Program-made: the position numbers and the translations under genes
Shown: positions 1 through 8,400 of the stretch, piece after piece
Layout of the letters: each line of letters opens with the position of its first letter
Numbering within the stretch: the first letter of the stretch is position 1
Notes under the pieces: model-generated
What the model was told of the DNA's origin: nothing
The model's input: the letters and a program-made list of their open reading frames with translations, nothing else
Database searches by the model: none
Source of the DNA: an uncultured Methylobacter sp.
GTDB taxonomy: Bacteria > Pseudomonadota > Gammaproteobacteria > Methylococcales > Methylomonadaceae
NCBI GenBank assembly: GCA_903832775.1
Contig: CAILCX010000178.1
Span: 1-42,796 of the forward strand
Length of the DNA: 42,796 nucleotides
Direction: 5' to 3'

Positions 1-67
1 ACATATTTTCTATTTTATAATTGCAATAATATTATACATATTTTAGTTATTTAATCGCGAAAAGAAT

Positions 68-86
68 TGTTACAAACTGTAACAAA
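68..86. promoter_or_regulatory. Short perfect inverted repeat
   Basis: TTGTTACA and TGTAACAA form an 8-bp perfect inverted repeat around a 3-nt AAC centre. The dyad size is typical of a dimeric repressor operator, but no start codon lies close by, so its role is unknown. Confidence 0.3.
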
Positions 87-124
87 AGCAGTTTTAGCCA
101 CCAAAAAGACATTGAATAGACTGG

Positions 125-150
125 ATGGGATGGGATGGGATGGGATGGGA
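125..150 (+). repeat. GGGAT tandem repeat, G-quadruplex motif
   Basis: Five consecutive TGGGA units give five runs of GGG separated by AT. Four G-triplets with loops of 1-7 nt is the classical intramolecular G-quadruplex pattern, and 2-nt loops favour a stable fold. The motif is on the plus strand with no gene close downstream; the nearest gene ends at 767 on the minus strand. Confidence 0.8.
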
Positions 151-300
151 AATTTTACTGTATTTAATTTCATATGCAACTTGAATTATTAGCACTGAAT
201 GCCGCTGGATATTAATGCATTGAGTTTGAATTGTGCTTTTTACAAGCCAATATTCCAGGGTGGAACTGAAACATAACATCGGTTTTTGGTTTGTTTGAAT

Positions 301-321
301 GACAGCAATGGCTCATAGTGC
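301..321 (+). repeat. 21-bp dispersed repeat, copy 1
   Basis: GACAGCAATGGCTCATAGTG followed by C. The same 21-mer with one mismatch (G to A at position 10) occurs at 7481-7501. Both copies are intergenic and on the same strand. This copy runs directly into a hairpin at 320-349. Confidence 0.6.
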
Positions 322-349
322 CGACGTTAGTTGAGCGCAACCCGTCGGC
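320..349. repeat. Nested hairpin beside dispersed repeat
   Basis: GCCGACG (320-326) pairs with CGTCGGC (343-349). Inside the loop GTTG (330-333) pairs with CAAC (338-341) around AGCG. No T-tract follows on either strand, so it is not a standard intrinsic terminator. It resembles a REP-like or structured intergenic element. Confidence 0.5.
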
Positions 350-766
350 TGGTTTTAACCGTTTTGCGCCCGATCTAGTCCATAGTATGTTTATTTATCG
401 CTATTTTGGATCATGCGGAGGATAGAACTATTTTTATGGGGCGGATTCTTCGAGTTGCCCTGAAAATGTTGTCTGTCTGAGTGTGTAACTTAAGCATGCC
501 GTAGCTTCTGCCAAGATCCGACAATGCCGTAAATTCTCGCTAGGTTTTCCATTTTAAAATTATCAAGTTGAAACAGTGATAGGTTTTTGTAGATTTTGCT
601 TGATTGCAAGATCAGATCTTAAGGCTTTTCTAATCCTGGCATAAAAATCACGACTGACAAAAAACCATAAATTATTTTACCTGCCCACCAGCAATGGCAG
701 TGGCAACAGACAAATTTGTTTCGCCATGCCGGTTTTTTTCCGATTGCGGCTGCATGCGTTCAATTT

Positions 767-1729
767 TTATTTTTTGTTGATCCACACGGAATTCAGATTC
801 AGCGTTTTTTTCGCGCGGGCAATGTAGGCTGTTGCCTCATTCTGGCTTTCAAAACCATCGACACTTAAGCGATACCAGACCTCACCTTTGGCTTCGACCT
901 TGTTCACTTTTGCGGGTATACCTTTGGCGGCAAATTCTTCGGCTTTACGCTCGGCAAGCCGATCCTGTTTGTAGGCAATCAGATTGACCACCCAGTTTTC
1001 CACTTCCATAGACGTTTCTTTCACTTCCAGCTTTGCCGCAACAGATGGTTTGTCTTTTTCCAATACCGCTACTTGGCTCTGCCTCGGTTCAATAGCTGCT
1101 CCAACATGAAGATCCAGTTGCGCTGGTAGCGCAAGTTGTTTGCCAATGTCTCCAGTCATCTTATCGCTATTGTCGCCGCTATTGTTTTTTGTCAGTTCAA
1201 ACGTCGTACGCAGAGGCAGCTCAACCTTTCGAATTGTATCACGCAAGTTGACCTCTATAACCCAGGTGCCGACAGGATCGGTAGGATCGCCAACAAAGCT
1301 GATCACAGGAACCGACAAATATCGATTATGTAGGCTGCCTGCAACTCGACCCGAAAAACAGACCATGTCTTGCCGTGACAGAATTGCAGTGCCTGCCGGA
1401 TCGATAATTTTAAGATCGCAACGGATATTTGAGATTTGCTGATCATCTTGGGCAGGATTTGAAAAAAAAATCAAAATAAAGACTTTAGTTCCGTAAATGA
1501 CCACTCCGGCTTTATTGAAGTTAGGCGTGTTTTCAGGTGGCGTATTCCATTTTTGTTTCCAGTCTTGATCGGTAACCGCAAGCACCGAGCCGGTAAAGCC
1601 ATCCTTGGACTTCACTGTCTCGATTTCCGATATGGGTTTGCCCTCTTTGTTTTGCCAGGATGGTGATTCGGAGTGGGCCAAGTTAATCCAAAGCAGGCCA
1701 ATAAAGGCAATCAGGAATACATTTTTCAT
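767..1729 (-). CDS. Exported SPOR-domain protein
   Basis: The protein is 320 aa. It starts with a typical signal peptide (lysine, hydrophobic core, cleavage probably after AHS near residue 20), so it should act in the periplasm. The last ~75 residues form a SPOR domain: it opens with WVVNLIAYKQ near residue 245, passes through GEVWYRLSVDGF, and ends in NSVWINKK. SPOR domains bind denuded septal peptidoglycan, which would place it at the division site. The middle ~200 residues look like beta-rich extracytoplasmic sequence that I do not recognise, and a linker (about 185-235) separates the two parts. No clear Shine-Dalgarno precedes the ATG, but the signal peptide supports this start. The family is clear; its exact role in envelope biology is not. 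Confidence 0.8.
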   Translation of the reverse strand: MKNVFLIAFIGLLWINLAHSESPSWQNKEGKPISEIETVKSKDGFTGSVLAVTDQDWKQKWNTPPENTPNFNKAGVVIYGTKVFILIFFSNPAQDDQQISNIRCDLKIIDPAGTAILSRQDMVCFSGRVAGSLHNRYLSVPVISFVGDPTDPVGTWVIEVNLRDTIRKVELPLRTTFELTKNNSGDNSDKMTGDIGKQLALPAQLDLHVGAAIEPRQSQVAVLEKDKPSVAAKLEVKETSMEVENWVVNLIAYKQDRLAERKAEEFAAKGIPAKVNKVEAKGEVWYRLSVDGFESQNEATAYIARAKKTLNLNSVWINKK

Positions 1730-2219
1730 AGTAGGAAAAGGTCAAAGTCAGGCCAAAACTGTACGTCAGTTTTATTGCCGGCATACAAGGGACTAATGGA
1801 AAAGTTTGGGTTATTTGCTTAAGTACAGTCTACAGACAATCCTATCAGGCGTGCCCCGATTTTCAAAATTATCAGCCGAACTTTCTTTGTCAGAGTCTAA
1901 GGAGCAAGAGCCTTAAGAACTTTTGCTCCAACTGATTTAATGGCAGCAATTTGAATGTCGGTTATTATTCCTCATCAACGATGATTTACAGAATGGCATT
2001 CATTTCGTACCGGAAATAATTCCGTCAACGGCCCGCCAACTTTTGATAAAAAAGTTAGTGGCGTTGGTTTTTTGTTTAACGCTCGGTTTCGACCCAAACC
2101 AGCCATACGGATATGTTTTTAAGCTTCCCGATACCGGTCTCATTAACTGCCATAGCTAAACTACCGCTCTAAGTAACTGTGGTGGCTTGAATCCCTTGCG
2201 GGTTGCACCTTTGTGTTGG
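1730..2219. other. Intergenic region with no gene seen
   Basis: This is 490 bp between two minus-strand genes. The only structure found is a terminator-like hairpin on the plus strand at 2034-2074, which no annotated plus-strand gene explains. Confidence 0.5.
2034..2074 (+). terminator. Orphan terminator-like hairpin
   Basis: CGCCA (2034-2038) pairs with TGGCG (2059-2063), and ACTTTT pairs with AAAAGT inside it, with a 3-nt bulge. TTGGTTTTTTG follows on the plus strand. Both flanking genes are on the minus strand, so this would end an unannotated plus-strand transcript if it is real. Confidence 0.4.
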
Positions 2220-2777
2220 CTATGGTTTATTAACCCTTTTATAAGTAACGCATCCATGCATTGGCTTTTTACTAGCCACTATCCAATCTCCATTTAGCTC
2301 GTTTGGCTCTTCAGAATCAAACACTAGTATAGATACGGCATCTATGCTCTCAAATCCGTCTCTCAACACATAATAAAATATCAGTCGGTTTTCGTTTACC
2401 CTAGTAACTTCTGATTTAAATGGGCCAATTTGATTGCCATCTATGTAAAGCAAACCATTGATAATAAGTTCATTTTTTAAGTTAGATGATATATTCAAAG
2501 TACCTGTTCCCTTCGTACCATTCTGAGAAGTAGAAGAAAATGTCCATTTTCCGATCAATTTTTTTGCGCTAGGATCTAGCATACCCCCGTCTTTCGAAAA
2601 TACCCTAAATAAAAATACGACAAGTACAAGAGCCGCTAATACGCCAGCGATAATTCTCTCTATTGATTCAGTGGCGGACTGAAACCATAGAAAAAACAGA
2701 GACTCAAAAGCCAAAGTGATTACTGTTGCTAGTCCAAACTTACTCGTTATTTTGGATGGATCAATTTTGAGAGCCAT
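2220..2777 (-). CDS. Unknown two-TM membrane protein
   Basis: The protein is 185 aa and I do not recognise its family. I chose the ATG at 2777 because AAAGGAACA lies just upstream at good spacing; the frame is open further upstream but without such a site. Two hydrophobic helices are predicted, near residues 13-32 (ending in FFLWF) and 38-58 (GVLAALVLVVFLFRVF). A soluble C-terminal domain of about 120 residues follows, rich in beta-prone segments such as GKWTFSS, GTGTLNIS and NELNGDWIVASKK. That pattern suggests a lipocalin-like barrel, but this is only an impression. The gene appears monocistronic. Confidence 0.55.
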   Translation of the reverse strand: MALKIDPSKITSKFGLATVITLAFESLFFLWFQSATESIERIIAGVLAALVLVVFLFRVFSKDGGMLDPSAKKLIGKWTFSSTSQNGTKGTGTLNISSNLKNELIINGLLYIDGNQIGPFKSEVTRVNENRLIFYYVLRDGFESIDAVSILVFDSEEPNELNGDWIVASKKPMHGCVTYKRVNKP

Positions 2778-3314
2778 TAATGTTCCTTTCCGTATTAAGG
2801 AAACGCCTAATGTTAAGTAAACAGCTATTAAGCTGTCTATATCAATAAATACACCTAAAGCTAAATGTTGGGTAGTATGTGCCCAAACCATAAACCATAA
2901 ACCATAAGTTAAACCGATTCAGACAAAACACAATACGTAAAAATACCTACATTCACTAACTAGAAAAATAAGTTTGCTATAGCATTAAAGTGTATCAAGA
3001 TTAACATTCACTCAATGACCATGAAATGGCAAATTGTCGAAGAAGATAAATCTTCACTTCACTGTATTTCTTACCGTAAAACTGTTTCTCAATGGCCGAC
3101 AACAGTTTTTGAGAATTTATTTACATTTAAACATCTAACTGGTCAGGGATAATCCACGATTAGTCTTTTAATGGATCATAAGCCAAATTTATGTATTAAC
3201 ATATGACATGATAAAAACCGGTATTAAAAAATTTTTATTTAATTGAATGTTAACGCATTTTTTAATATATTGAGAATTATAATGCTATGATTTTTAATAT
3301 ACTTTTATTGTCTG
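2778..3314. other. Intergenic region
   Basis: This is 537 bp of A+T-rich DNA with no gene found. It includes three tandem copies of the heptamer AAACCAT (2885-2905) just upstream of the two-TM protein gene. The rest carries no motif I can support. Confidence 0.5.
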
Positions 3315-3506
3315 CTAATAGCGTTGTTCACCGGCATTTACATGTTTACTAATAATTTCTTTTATTCCTACTGAAACTGCCAATCGAATCAATGCCGATT
3401 CATTTATGTCCAGCTTGGTTGAAACTTCACGTAATGCTTTTGCTAATGCAGGATTACAACGGTACGAGCGCATGATTGATAGATTTAATTTGGTGGGTGT
3501 TTTCAT
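3315..3506 (-). CDS. Small ribbon-helix-helix-like protein
   Basis: The protein is 63 aa with a basic N-terminus (MKTPTKLNLSIMRSYR) followed by two predicted helices (ALAKALREVSTKL and ESALIRLAVSVGIKEI). This is the arrangement of a short CopG/Arc-type ribbon-helix-helix DNA-binding protein: a beta strand, then helix-turn-helix with a conserved S/A-LIRLAV second helix. Such proteins are often antitoxins or plasmid copy-control repressors. No toxin-like partner is adjacent. The Shine-Dalgarno is weak (GGAAT), so expression is uncertain. Confidence 0.5.
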   Translation of the reverse strand: MKTPTKLNLSIMRSYRCNPALAKALREVSTKLDINESALIRLAVSVGIKEIISKHVNAGEQRY

Positions 3507-3880
3507 AATTATAATTCCATAATAGATGTATTATTTATAATATTATAAAATCGCATGTCCCCAAATATCAGCGATCCATGGTTACTCCTCCTGATATGTG
3601 AAATTCTGAACTTGATCAGATAATTTTTAAAATAAATCTTGCCGACTCAACTCGACCCCTTGCAGAAAGTCGCCCCCAATTTTCGAATGCCAGCTGCCTT
3701 AGGTATAGCTGTCCGTCAATGACAGTTATTCATTAAACACCTATACCCTATATTCAATATTGAAATAAAAATCTAAAATTCAATTGCTTGCATGAAAATA
3801 TGAATTGCAATTACATTTAATTCGACATAGCATCTCTAAAATAATTCTAATGAGATAAAAAATTCATTGCGGAGATCCAT
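3507..3880. other. Divergent promoter region
   Basis: This 374-bp gap separates the minus-strand RHH-like gene from the plus-strand PAS kinase. It is A+T-rich near both ends and must hold both promoters. I could not pick convincing -35/-10 pairs. GGAG sits 8 nt before the kinase ATG. Confidence 0.5.
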
Positions 3881-6800
3881 ATGAATTTCGTCACATCAAT
3901 ACCAGATTCATTCAACCCTAGCGATTGCTCTCCTGAACAATTGCTTCATGATCTCCAAGTACGCCAAGTTGATCTGGAATTTAAGCTGATTGAGCTGGAA
4001 GTTCAGAACGAGCATCTCCGAAGCACTCAAACCCAGCATGAACAATCAGACGGCTATTATGCGGATCTATTTAATAATGCCCCAGTCGGCCATCTCACAC
4101 TCACTGAAAACGAACTGATTTCAGAAGCCAATATAGCGGCGACTGAATTTTTTGGTATCGAACGTCACAACTTGTTATCCCGTCGATTTGCCAGCCTTGT
4201 CGCCGCTGATCATGGAGATCGCTGGTATTTATTATTCGCCCAACTCATTAAGCACAATCAAGCTGTAGATATCGAGTTGACGTTGAAAAATAACCAGGGA
4301 AGACAACTTCCTGTGCAATTAAATTGTCTGAGCGTCAACGCCACAGTACGCATTTCAATCACTGATATCAGTAACATTAAACAAGCCGAGACGGTCTTGC
4401 GTGATGTCGAAGAGACAGTTGCCATTCAAACCGAACGCTTGCAACCCCTAAAAGCCCAGGAAGACCTACTCTGTCGCTTTCAGGAAATAGCCAGATCTGT
4501 GCCAGGGGTTATTTATCAATATCGATTGCGGCCAGACGGCAGCTCCTGCATTCCATATGCCAGTGATGCCTTGTTTGACTTCTTCCGACTTCGACCTGAG
4601 GAAGTCAGAGAGGATGCGTCCAAAGCCTATGCTCTTATTCATCCTGACGATTGCGAAGGATTTATCGCCTCAATTCAGGCATCAGCCCGAGACCTGACAC
4701 CCTGGTATTATGAATATCGCATCAAATTTGACGATGGCACGGTGCGTTGGCTATTGGCTAATTCGCGCCCCCAACGAGAAGCTGATGGCTCCACGCTTTG
4801 GCATGGTTTTACTACCGATATTACCGAACGTAAGCAAATGGAGCAGAGCCTTCGTGAAAGTGAGGCGCGTTGGCGATTTGCTATTGAAGGTTCAGGCGAC
4901 GGTGTTTGGGACAGAAACATGCAGACCAATCAAGTCGAGTATTCCAATCGCTGGAAGGAAATGTTCGGCTATAGCGAAAACGATCCGCTCCCCACTGATC
5001 AGGACTGGAAAAACAATATACATCCTGACGATCTAGCCTATGTGACTGGCTTATTGAAAGCTTATTCAAAAGGAATGTCACCCAGTATTTCTACAGAATA
5101 TCGTATGCGCTGTAAAGATAACAGTTACAAATGGATATTGAGCCGAAGTAAGGTTGTCAATTATGACGAAGAGGGTCAGCCTTTACGGATGGTCGGCATA
5201 CATACGGATATTTCAGAGCATCGACAGGCCGAAGCAGATTTACGCAAGCATAAGTCACAACTCCATGAAGCGATGCGCATAGCCAAGATGGGTAACTGGC
5301 AGATGGACTTTGCGACAGGACATATAGCTTGGTCTGAAGAAATATATGACCTATTAGGCTTGAGTCCAGCCGTGTCACCGCCAGATTACAGTGAGCAACA
5401 AACTCTGTTCACGGCCGAAAGTTGGGGGCGGGCCAATACTGCTCTCGCTCTTATTCAAGAAACAGGTGTTCCTTTCCAATTAGAGCTTGAAATGATCAGG
5501 AGCGATAACGCCCCACTCTGGGTAATAGTGGGAGGAGAAGTTATTCAGAATGCCAATGGCACCCTTTGCGGTCTTCACGGAATGATTCAAGATATTACCG
5601 AACGCCGCTTATCGGATCAAGTGCTTAATCAGCTAAAAGCCATGGTTGATATATCCTTGGACGGCTTTTATATCGTTGACCAGAAAGGACAGCTTACCCA
5701 GGTTAATGCAGCCTATGCACAAATGCTCGGTTATTCTGCGGAGGAACTAACAGGCATGCACCTTAACCAATTGGATGCCATCGAAGATGATGAGCAAATC
5801 AAAGCACATATTGAAAAAGTCATTGAACAAGGCTTCGATTTTTTTGAAACCCGTCAGTTTCATAAGAATGGCCACGAAATTGAGCTTGAAGTATCGGTTT
5901 CCTACCTGGCTGATTACCAGCGGTTTTGTGTGTTTTGTCGGGATATTACTCAACGTAAGACAATGGAGCTTGCGTTAAAATTAAGTGAGTCGAAATTTCG
6001 TTCTATTATTAATGCTTCCCCGATTGCAATGGCCTTAGTTAACACCTCGGTAAAACAAGCGGAGTTTGTTTTTTTAAGCCCGTCGTTTGTAAAAACATTT
6101 GGTTATGACTTAGCGGAAAGTTCCACCCTCGAAGAGTGGAACTCAAAAGCCTATCCCGATCCAGACTATCGAGCTAGGGTGAAAGCAATGGAGCAAAAGC
6201 TTAGAGAGAGTGAACACGATGATATTACACCACTGGAAATCACTATTTGCTGTAAAGACAATAGCTATAAAACTGTTTTAGCCAGCTACACTTCAATTGA
6301 TAACGATTCAAAAGCGATGGGCTTGGTCGTGCTATACGATATTACCGACCGTAAACAAGTTGAAGCCCAGTATAATTCAATTTTTAATGCCTCTGTGGAG
6401 GGCATTATTACAGTAAATATCGATAATATTGTGGTTGCTTCCAACCCTGCAGTAGAAACTATTTTTGGTTACAGTGCTGACGAACTAGTAAATGGCACTC
6501 TACAAAAACTCCTGCCTTCATTATCAGATAACAGCCATAAGCTTAGCCTGGATTATCCGCAGCCATTAATTGTTAAAATACAGGAAATCCGAGGCTTACA
6601 TAAAAACGGCCATTTAATAACCCTGGATTTGACCATCGCTGACTACACTATCGATAATAACGCCTATTTTACTTACATTGTTCGTGACATTACCGAGCGC
6701 AAACACAGAGAGCAGCAACATAAAGAGCATCTGGACCAACTTGCCCATGTCGGTCGCCTGGGACTAATGGGAGAAATGGCTTCAGGAATGGCTCATGAGG

Positions 6801-7435
6801 TCAATCAACCGCTAACTGCGATCGCGACTTATGCACAAGTCAGTTTAAATCTTATAAAAAAGGAAAAGCCTGACCTACAGAAACTGATTGAAATAGCGGT
6901 TAAAACACAGGAGCAAGCTTTACGGGCAGGCCACATCATTCACGGGATGAAGCGGTTTTGCAAATCAAAGGCACAACAGCGATCCATAATTAACATCAAT
7001 GAATTGATTAATAATAGTGTCAAGCTGTGTGCCGATCAGTTAAAGCAAAATCGTATAGTGGTGACATTTAAACTTGAAGAGCCGTTGCCCGTTATTAACG
7101 TTGATCCTATTCAAATTGAACAGGTACTGATCAACCTGATCCGTAATGGGGCTGATGCAATACTGAGTGCAACGGAAAAGATACAACGAAAGATAACCAT
7201 CCACAGTCAGTTAACGCCCAATCATGAAATAAAAGTTAGTGTGCAAGACAACGGTTCGGGCATTCCAGATGACCAACGAGAAAAAATATTAATGCCTTTT
7301 CATACCTCTAAGTCAGAAGGTATGGGTATGGGTTTATCTATCAGTTCCGCGCTCATAGAGGCTCATAATGGGAAGCTGAATTTCGAAAGTCATTTTGGCA
7401 AAGGCAGCACCTTTTATTTTACGTTACCTATTTAA
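3881..7435 (+). CDS. Multi-PAS sensor histidine kinase
   Basis: This 1184-aa protein has no predicted membrane segment, so it is probably a cytosolic sensor. After an N-terminal coiled-coil-like stretch (20-55) come about seven PAS/PAC units, near 60-170, 205-320, 325-450, 455-580, 585-700, 705-830 and 830-950. Most end in the PAC signature DITERK or a variant. The transmitter follows: an H-box MASGMAHEVNQPLTA with phospho-acceptor His972, N-box NLIRNGADA, G1 box DNGSGI (Asp1123), the PFHTSK segment and GMGMGLSIS. The H-box resembles FixL/TodS-type kinases. There is no receiver domain in the protein and no response regulator gene next to it, so the partner is elsewhere. GGAG precedes the ATG. 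The next gene lies 314 bp away, so it is probably transcribed alone. The ligand of each PAS is unknown. Confidence 0.9.
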   Translation: MNFVTSIPDSFNPSDCSPEQLLHDLQVRQVDLEFKLIELEVQNEHLRSTQTQHEQSDGYYADLFNNAPVGHLTLTENELISEANIAATEFFGIERHNLLSRRFASLVAADHGDRWYLLFAQLIKHNQAVDIELTLKNNQGRQLPVQLNCLSVNATVRISITDISNIKQAETVLRDVEETVAIQTERLQPLKAQEDLLCRFQEIARSVPGVIYQYRLRPDGSSCIPYASDALFDFFRLRPEEVREDASKAYALIHPDDCEGFIASIQASARDLTPWYYEYRIKFDDGTVRWLLANSRPQREADGSTLWHGFTTDITERKQMEQSLRESEARWRFAIEGSGDGVWDRNMQTNQVEYSNRWKEMFGYSENDPLPTDQDWKNNIHPDDLAYVTGLLKAYSKGMSPSISTEYRMRCKDNSYKWILSRSKVVNYDEEGQPLRMVGIHTDISEHRQAEADLRKHKSQLHEAMRIAKMGNWQMDFATGHIAWSEEIYDLLGLSPAVSPPDYSEQQTLFTAESWGRANTALALIQETGVPFQLELEMIRSDNAPLWVIVGGEVIQNANGTLCGLHGMIQDITERRLSDQVLNQLKAMVDISLDGFYIVDQKGQLTQVNAAYAQMLGYSAEELTGMHLNQLDAIEDDEQIKAHIEKVIEQGFDFFETRQFHKNGHEIELEVSVSYLADYQRFCVFCRDITQRKTMELALKLSESKFRSIINASPIAMALVNTSVKQAEFVFLSPSFVKTFGYDLAESSTLEEWNSKAYPDPDYRARVKAMEQKLRESEHDDITPLEITICCKDNSYKTVLASYTSIDNDSKAMGLVVLYDITDRKQVEAQYNSIFNASVEGIITVNIDNIVVASNPAVETIFGYSADELVNGTLQKLLPSLSDNSHKLSLDYPQPLIVKIQEIRGLHKNGHLITLDLTIADYTIDNNAYFTYIVRDITERKHREQQHKEHLDQLAHVGRLGLMGEMASGMAHEVNQPLTAIATYAQVSLNLIKKEKPDLQKLIEIAVKTQEQALRAGHIIHGMKRFCKSKAQQRSIININELINNSVKLCADQLKQNRIVVTFKLEEPLPVINVDPIQIEQVLINLIRNGADAILSATEKIQRKITIHSQLTPNHEIKVSVQDNGSGIPDDQREKILMPFHTSKSEGMGMGLSISSALIEAHNGKLNFESHFGKGSTFYFTLPI

Positions 7436-7749
7436 TCGATATATAGCTTGTTGGTTGTCGAGTTATGATGCTGCCTGATCGACAGCAATAGCTCATAGTG
7501 CTGCCGGTCAATTTTAGCGTACCAAGTGAGTTATAGGTATTTTTTAGACCCTCTAAGTATTGTTTGTTTAATTTAAAATGTTATAGTTTATTTATTGGTT
7601 GAGATGGTAGTCAGTCGACCCTTTACTGCCGTAAACTACACATTTCAATTGCAAGTTATTAACACATTGCTGTCAATTAATCATTGCAATTACTTCGAAA
7701 TCGATTGCTATCTTTCTTTTCTAATTAAATGGCGGGTTAAGCAGAATTA
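7436..7749. other. Intergenic region before bphO
   Basis: This 314-bp gap carries copy 2 of the 21-bp dispersed repeat (7481-7501). It must contain the bphO-bphP promoter, but I see no clear consensus elements. Confidence 0.5.
7481..7501 (+). repeat. 21-bp dispersed repeat, copy 2
   Basis: GACAGCAATAGCTCATAGTG plus C, matching 301-321 at 20 of 21 positions. The flanks of the two copies differ, although both continue into GC-rich sequence. Confidence 0.6.
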
Positions 7750-8391
7750 ATGGTCAATGAGCAAAATACAATAGCCAACAAAAAAGAAATTTCCTCGATA
7801 AGGATGTTGTTACGTCATGCGACTCTTCAATATCATGTCCAACTGAATCATCATCCCTTGCTTGTTGGCATAACACAAACTAATTACAATTTGGCGAATT
7901 ATCATAAATTGCTTTTCAGCTACTTTCATCTCTACAAAGCTTTGGAATCTTTAATCAACGACTTTCTTGGGAGACAACACTGTGTATTCGATTATGACAA
8001 ACGGAACAAATTAGCTTGGCTGATAGATGATTTGGCTTACATGCATCTAGAGTCGCCACAGTTAAGTTGTAGCTTGAATCTATCAGCTTTGAAAACGGTC
8101 GGGCAATTAGTAGGGGTATTATACGTCATTGAGGGCTCCACTTTAGGCGGCCAAATGATTTCTCGCAGTTTGAATGAGCATCATGGCTTAACACGTAAGA
8201 CAGGCGCCCGTTTTTTTTTCGGTTATGGCGAAAATACAGCAATTATGTGGCAGAACTTCATTGACTTTGCCGATTGTATTAGCGGCGATGAAATCCAATG
8301 CCGAGCAGCTGAAAATGCTGCCTGCCAAACATTTCAATTATTCAATCAAGTTCTTGATAATTATGTACAACAAGAACACGCAGCTGATTAG
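7750..8391 (+). CDS. bphO: Biliverdin-producing heme oxygenase
   Basis: This 213-aa protein matches the usual length of bacterial BphO/HemO enzymes, which open heme to biliverdin, CO and iron. The N-terminal helix LRHATLQYHVQL contains the likely proximal heme ligand His29, in the family pattern LR.AT...H. The distal-helix glycine motif appears as LYVIEGSTLGGQ (about 125-136). The gene sits 9 bp upstream of the bacteriophytochrome, clearly in the same transcript, and would supply its bilin chromophore. The Shine-Dalgarno before the ATG is weak. The family call is firm. Confidence 0.92.
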   Translation: MVNEQNTIANKKEISSIRMLLRHATLQYHVQLNHHPLLVGITQTNYNLANYHKLLFSYFHLYKALESLINDFLGRQHCVFDYDKRNKLAWLIDDLAYMHLESPQLSCSLNLSALKTVGQLVGVLYVIEGSTLGGQMISRSLNEHHGLTRKTGARFFFGYGENTAIMWQNFIDFADCISGDEIQCRAAENAACQTFQLFNQVLDNYVQQEHAAD

Positions 8392-8400
8392 GCTTAAACC

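Larger units (their letters stand above)
1..766. other. Non-coding region, left end of window
   Basis: No convincing gene is visible. The A+T-rich stretch holds a perfect 8-bp inverted repeat with a 3-nt spacer (68-86), a GGGAT tandem repeat (125-150), a copy of a 21-bp dispersed repeat (301-321), and a strong hairpin (320-349). Short open frames here have no recognisable family, no ribosome binding site and unusual composition, so I left them out. Confidence 0.6.

Noticed and set aside
94-279. 61-codon minus-strand open frame across the GGGAT repeat
   Set aside because: Its C-terminus is just the translated repeat (SHPIPSHPIQS), with no ribosome binding site and no family.
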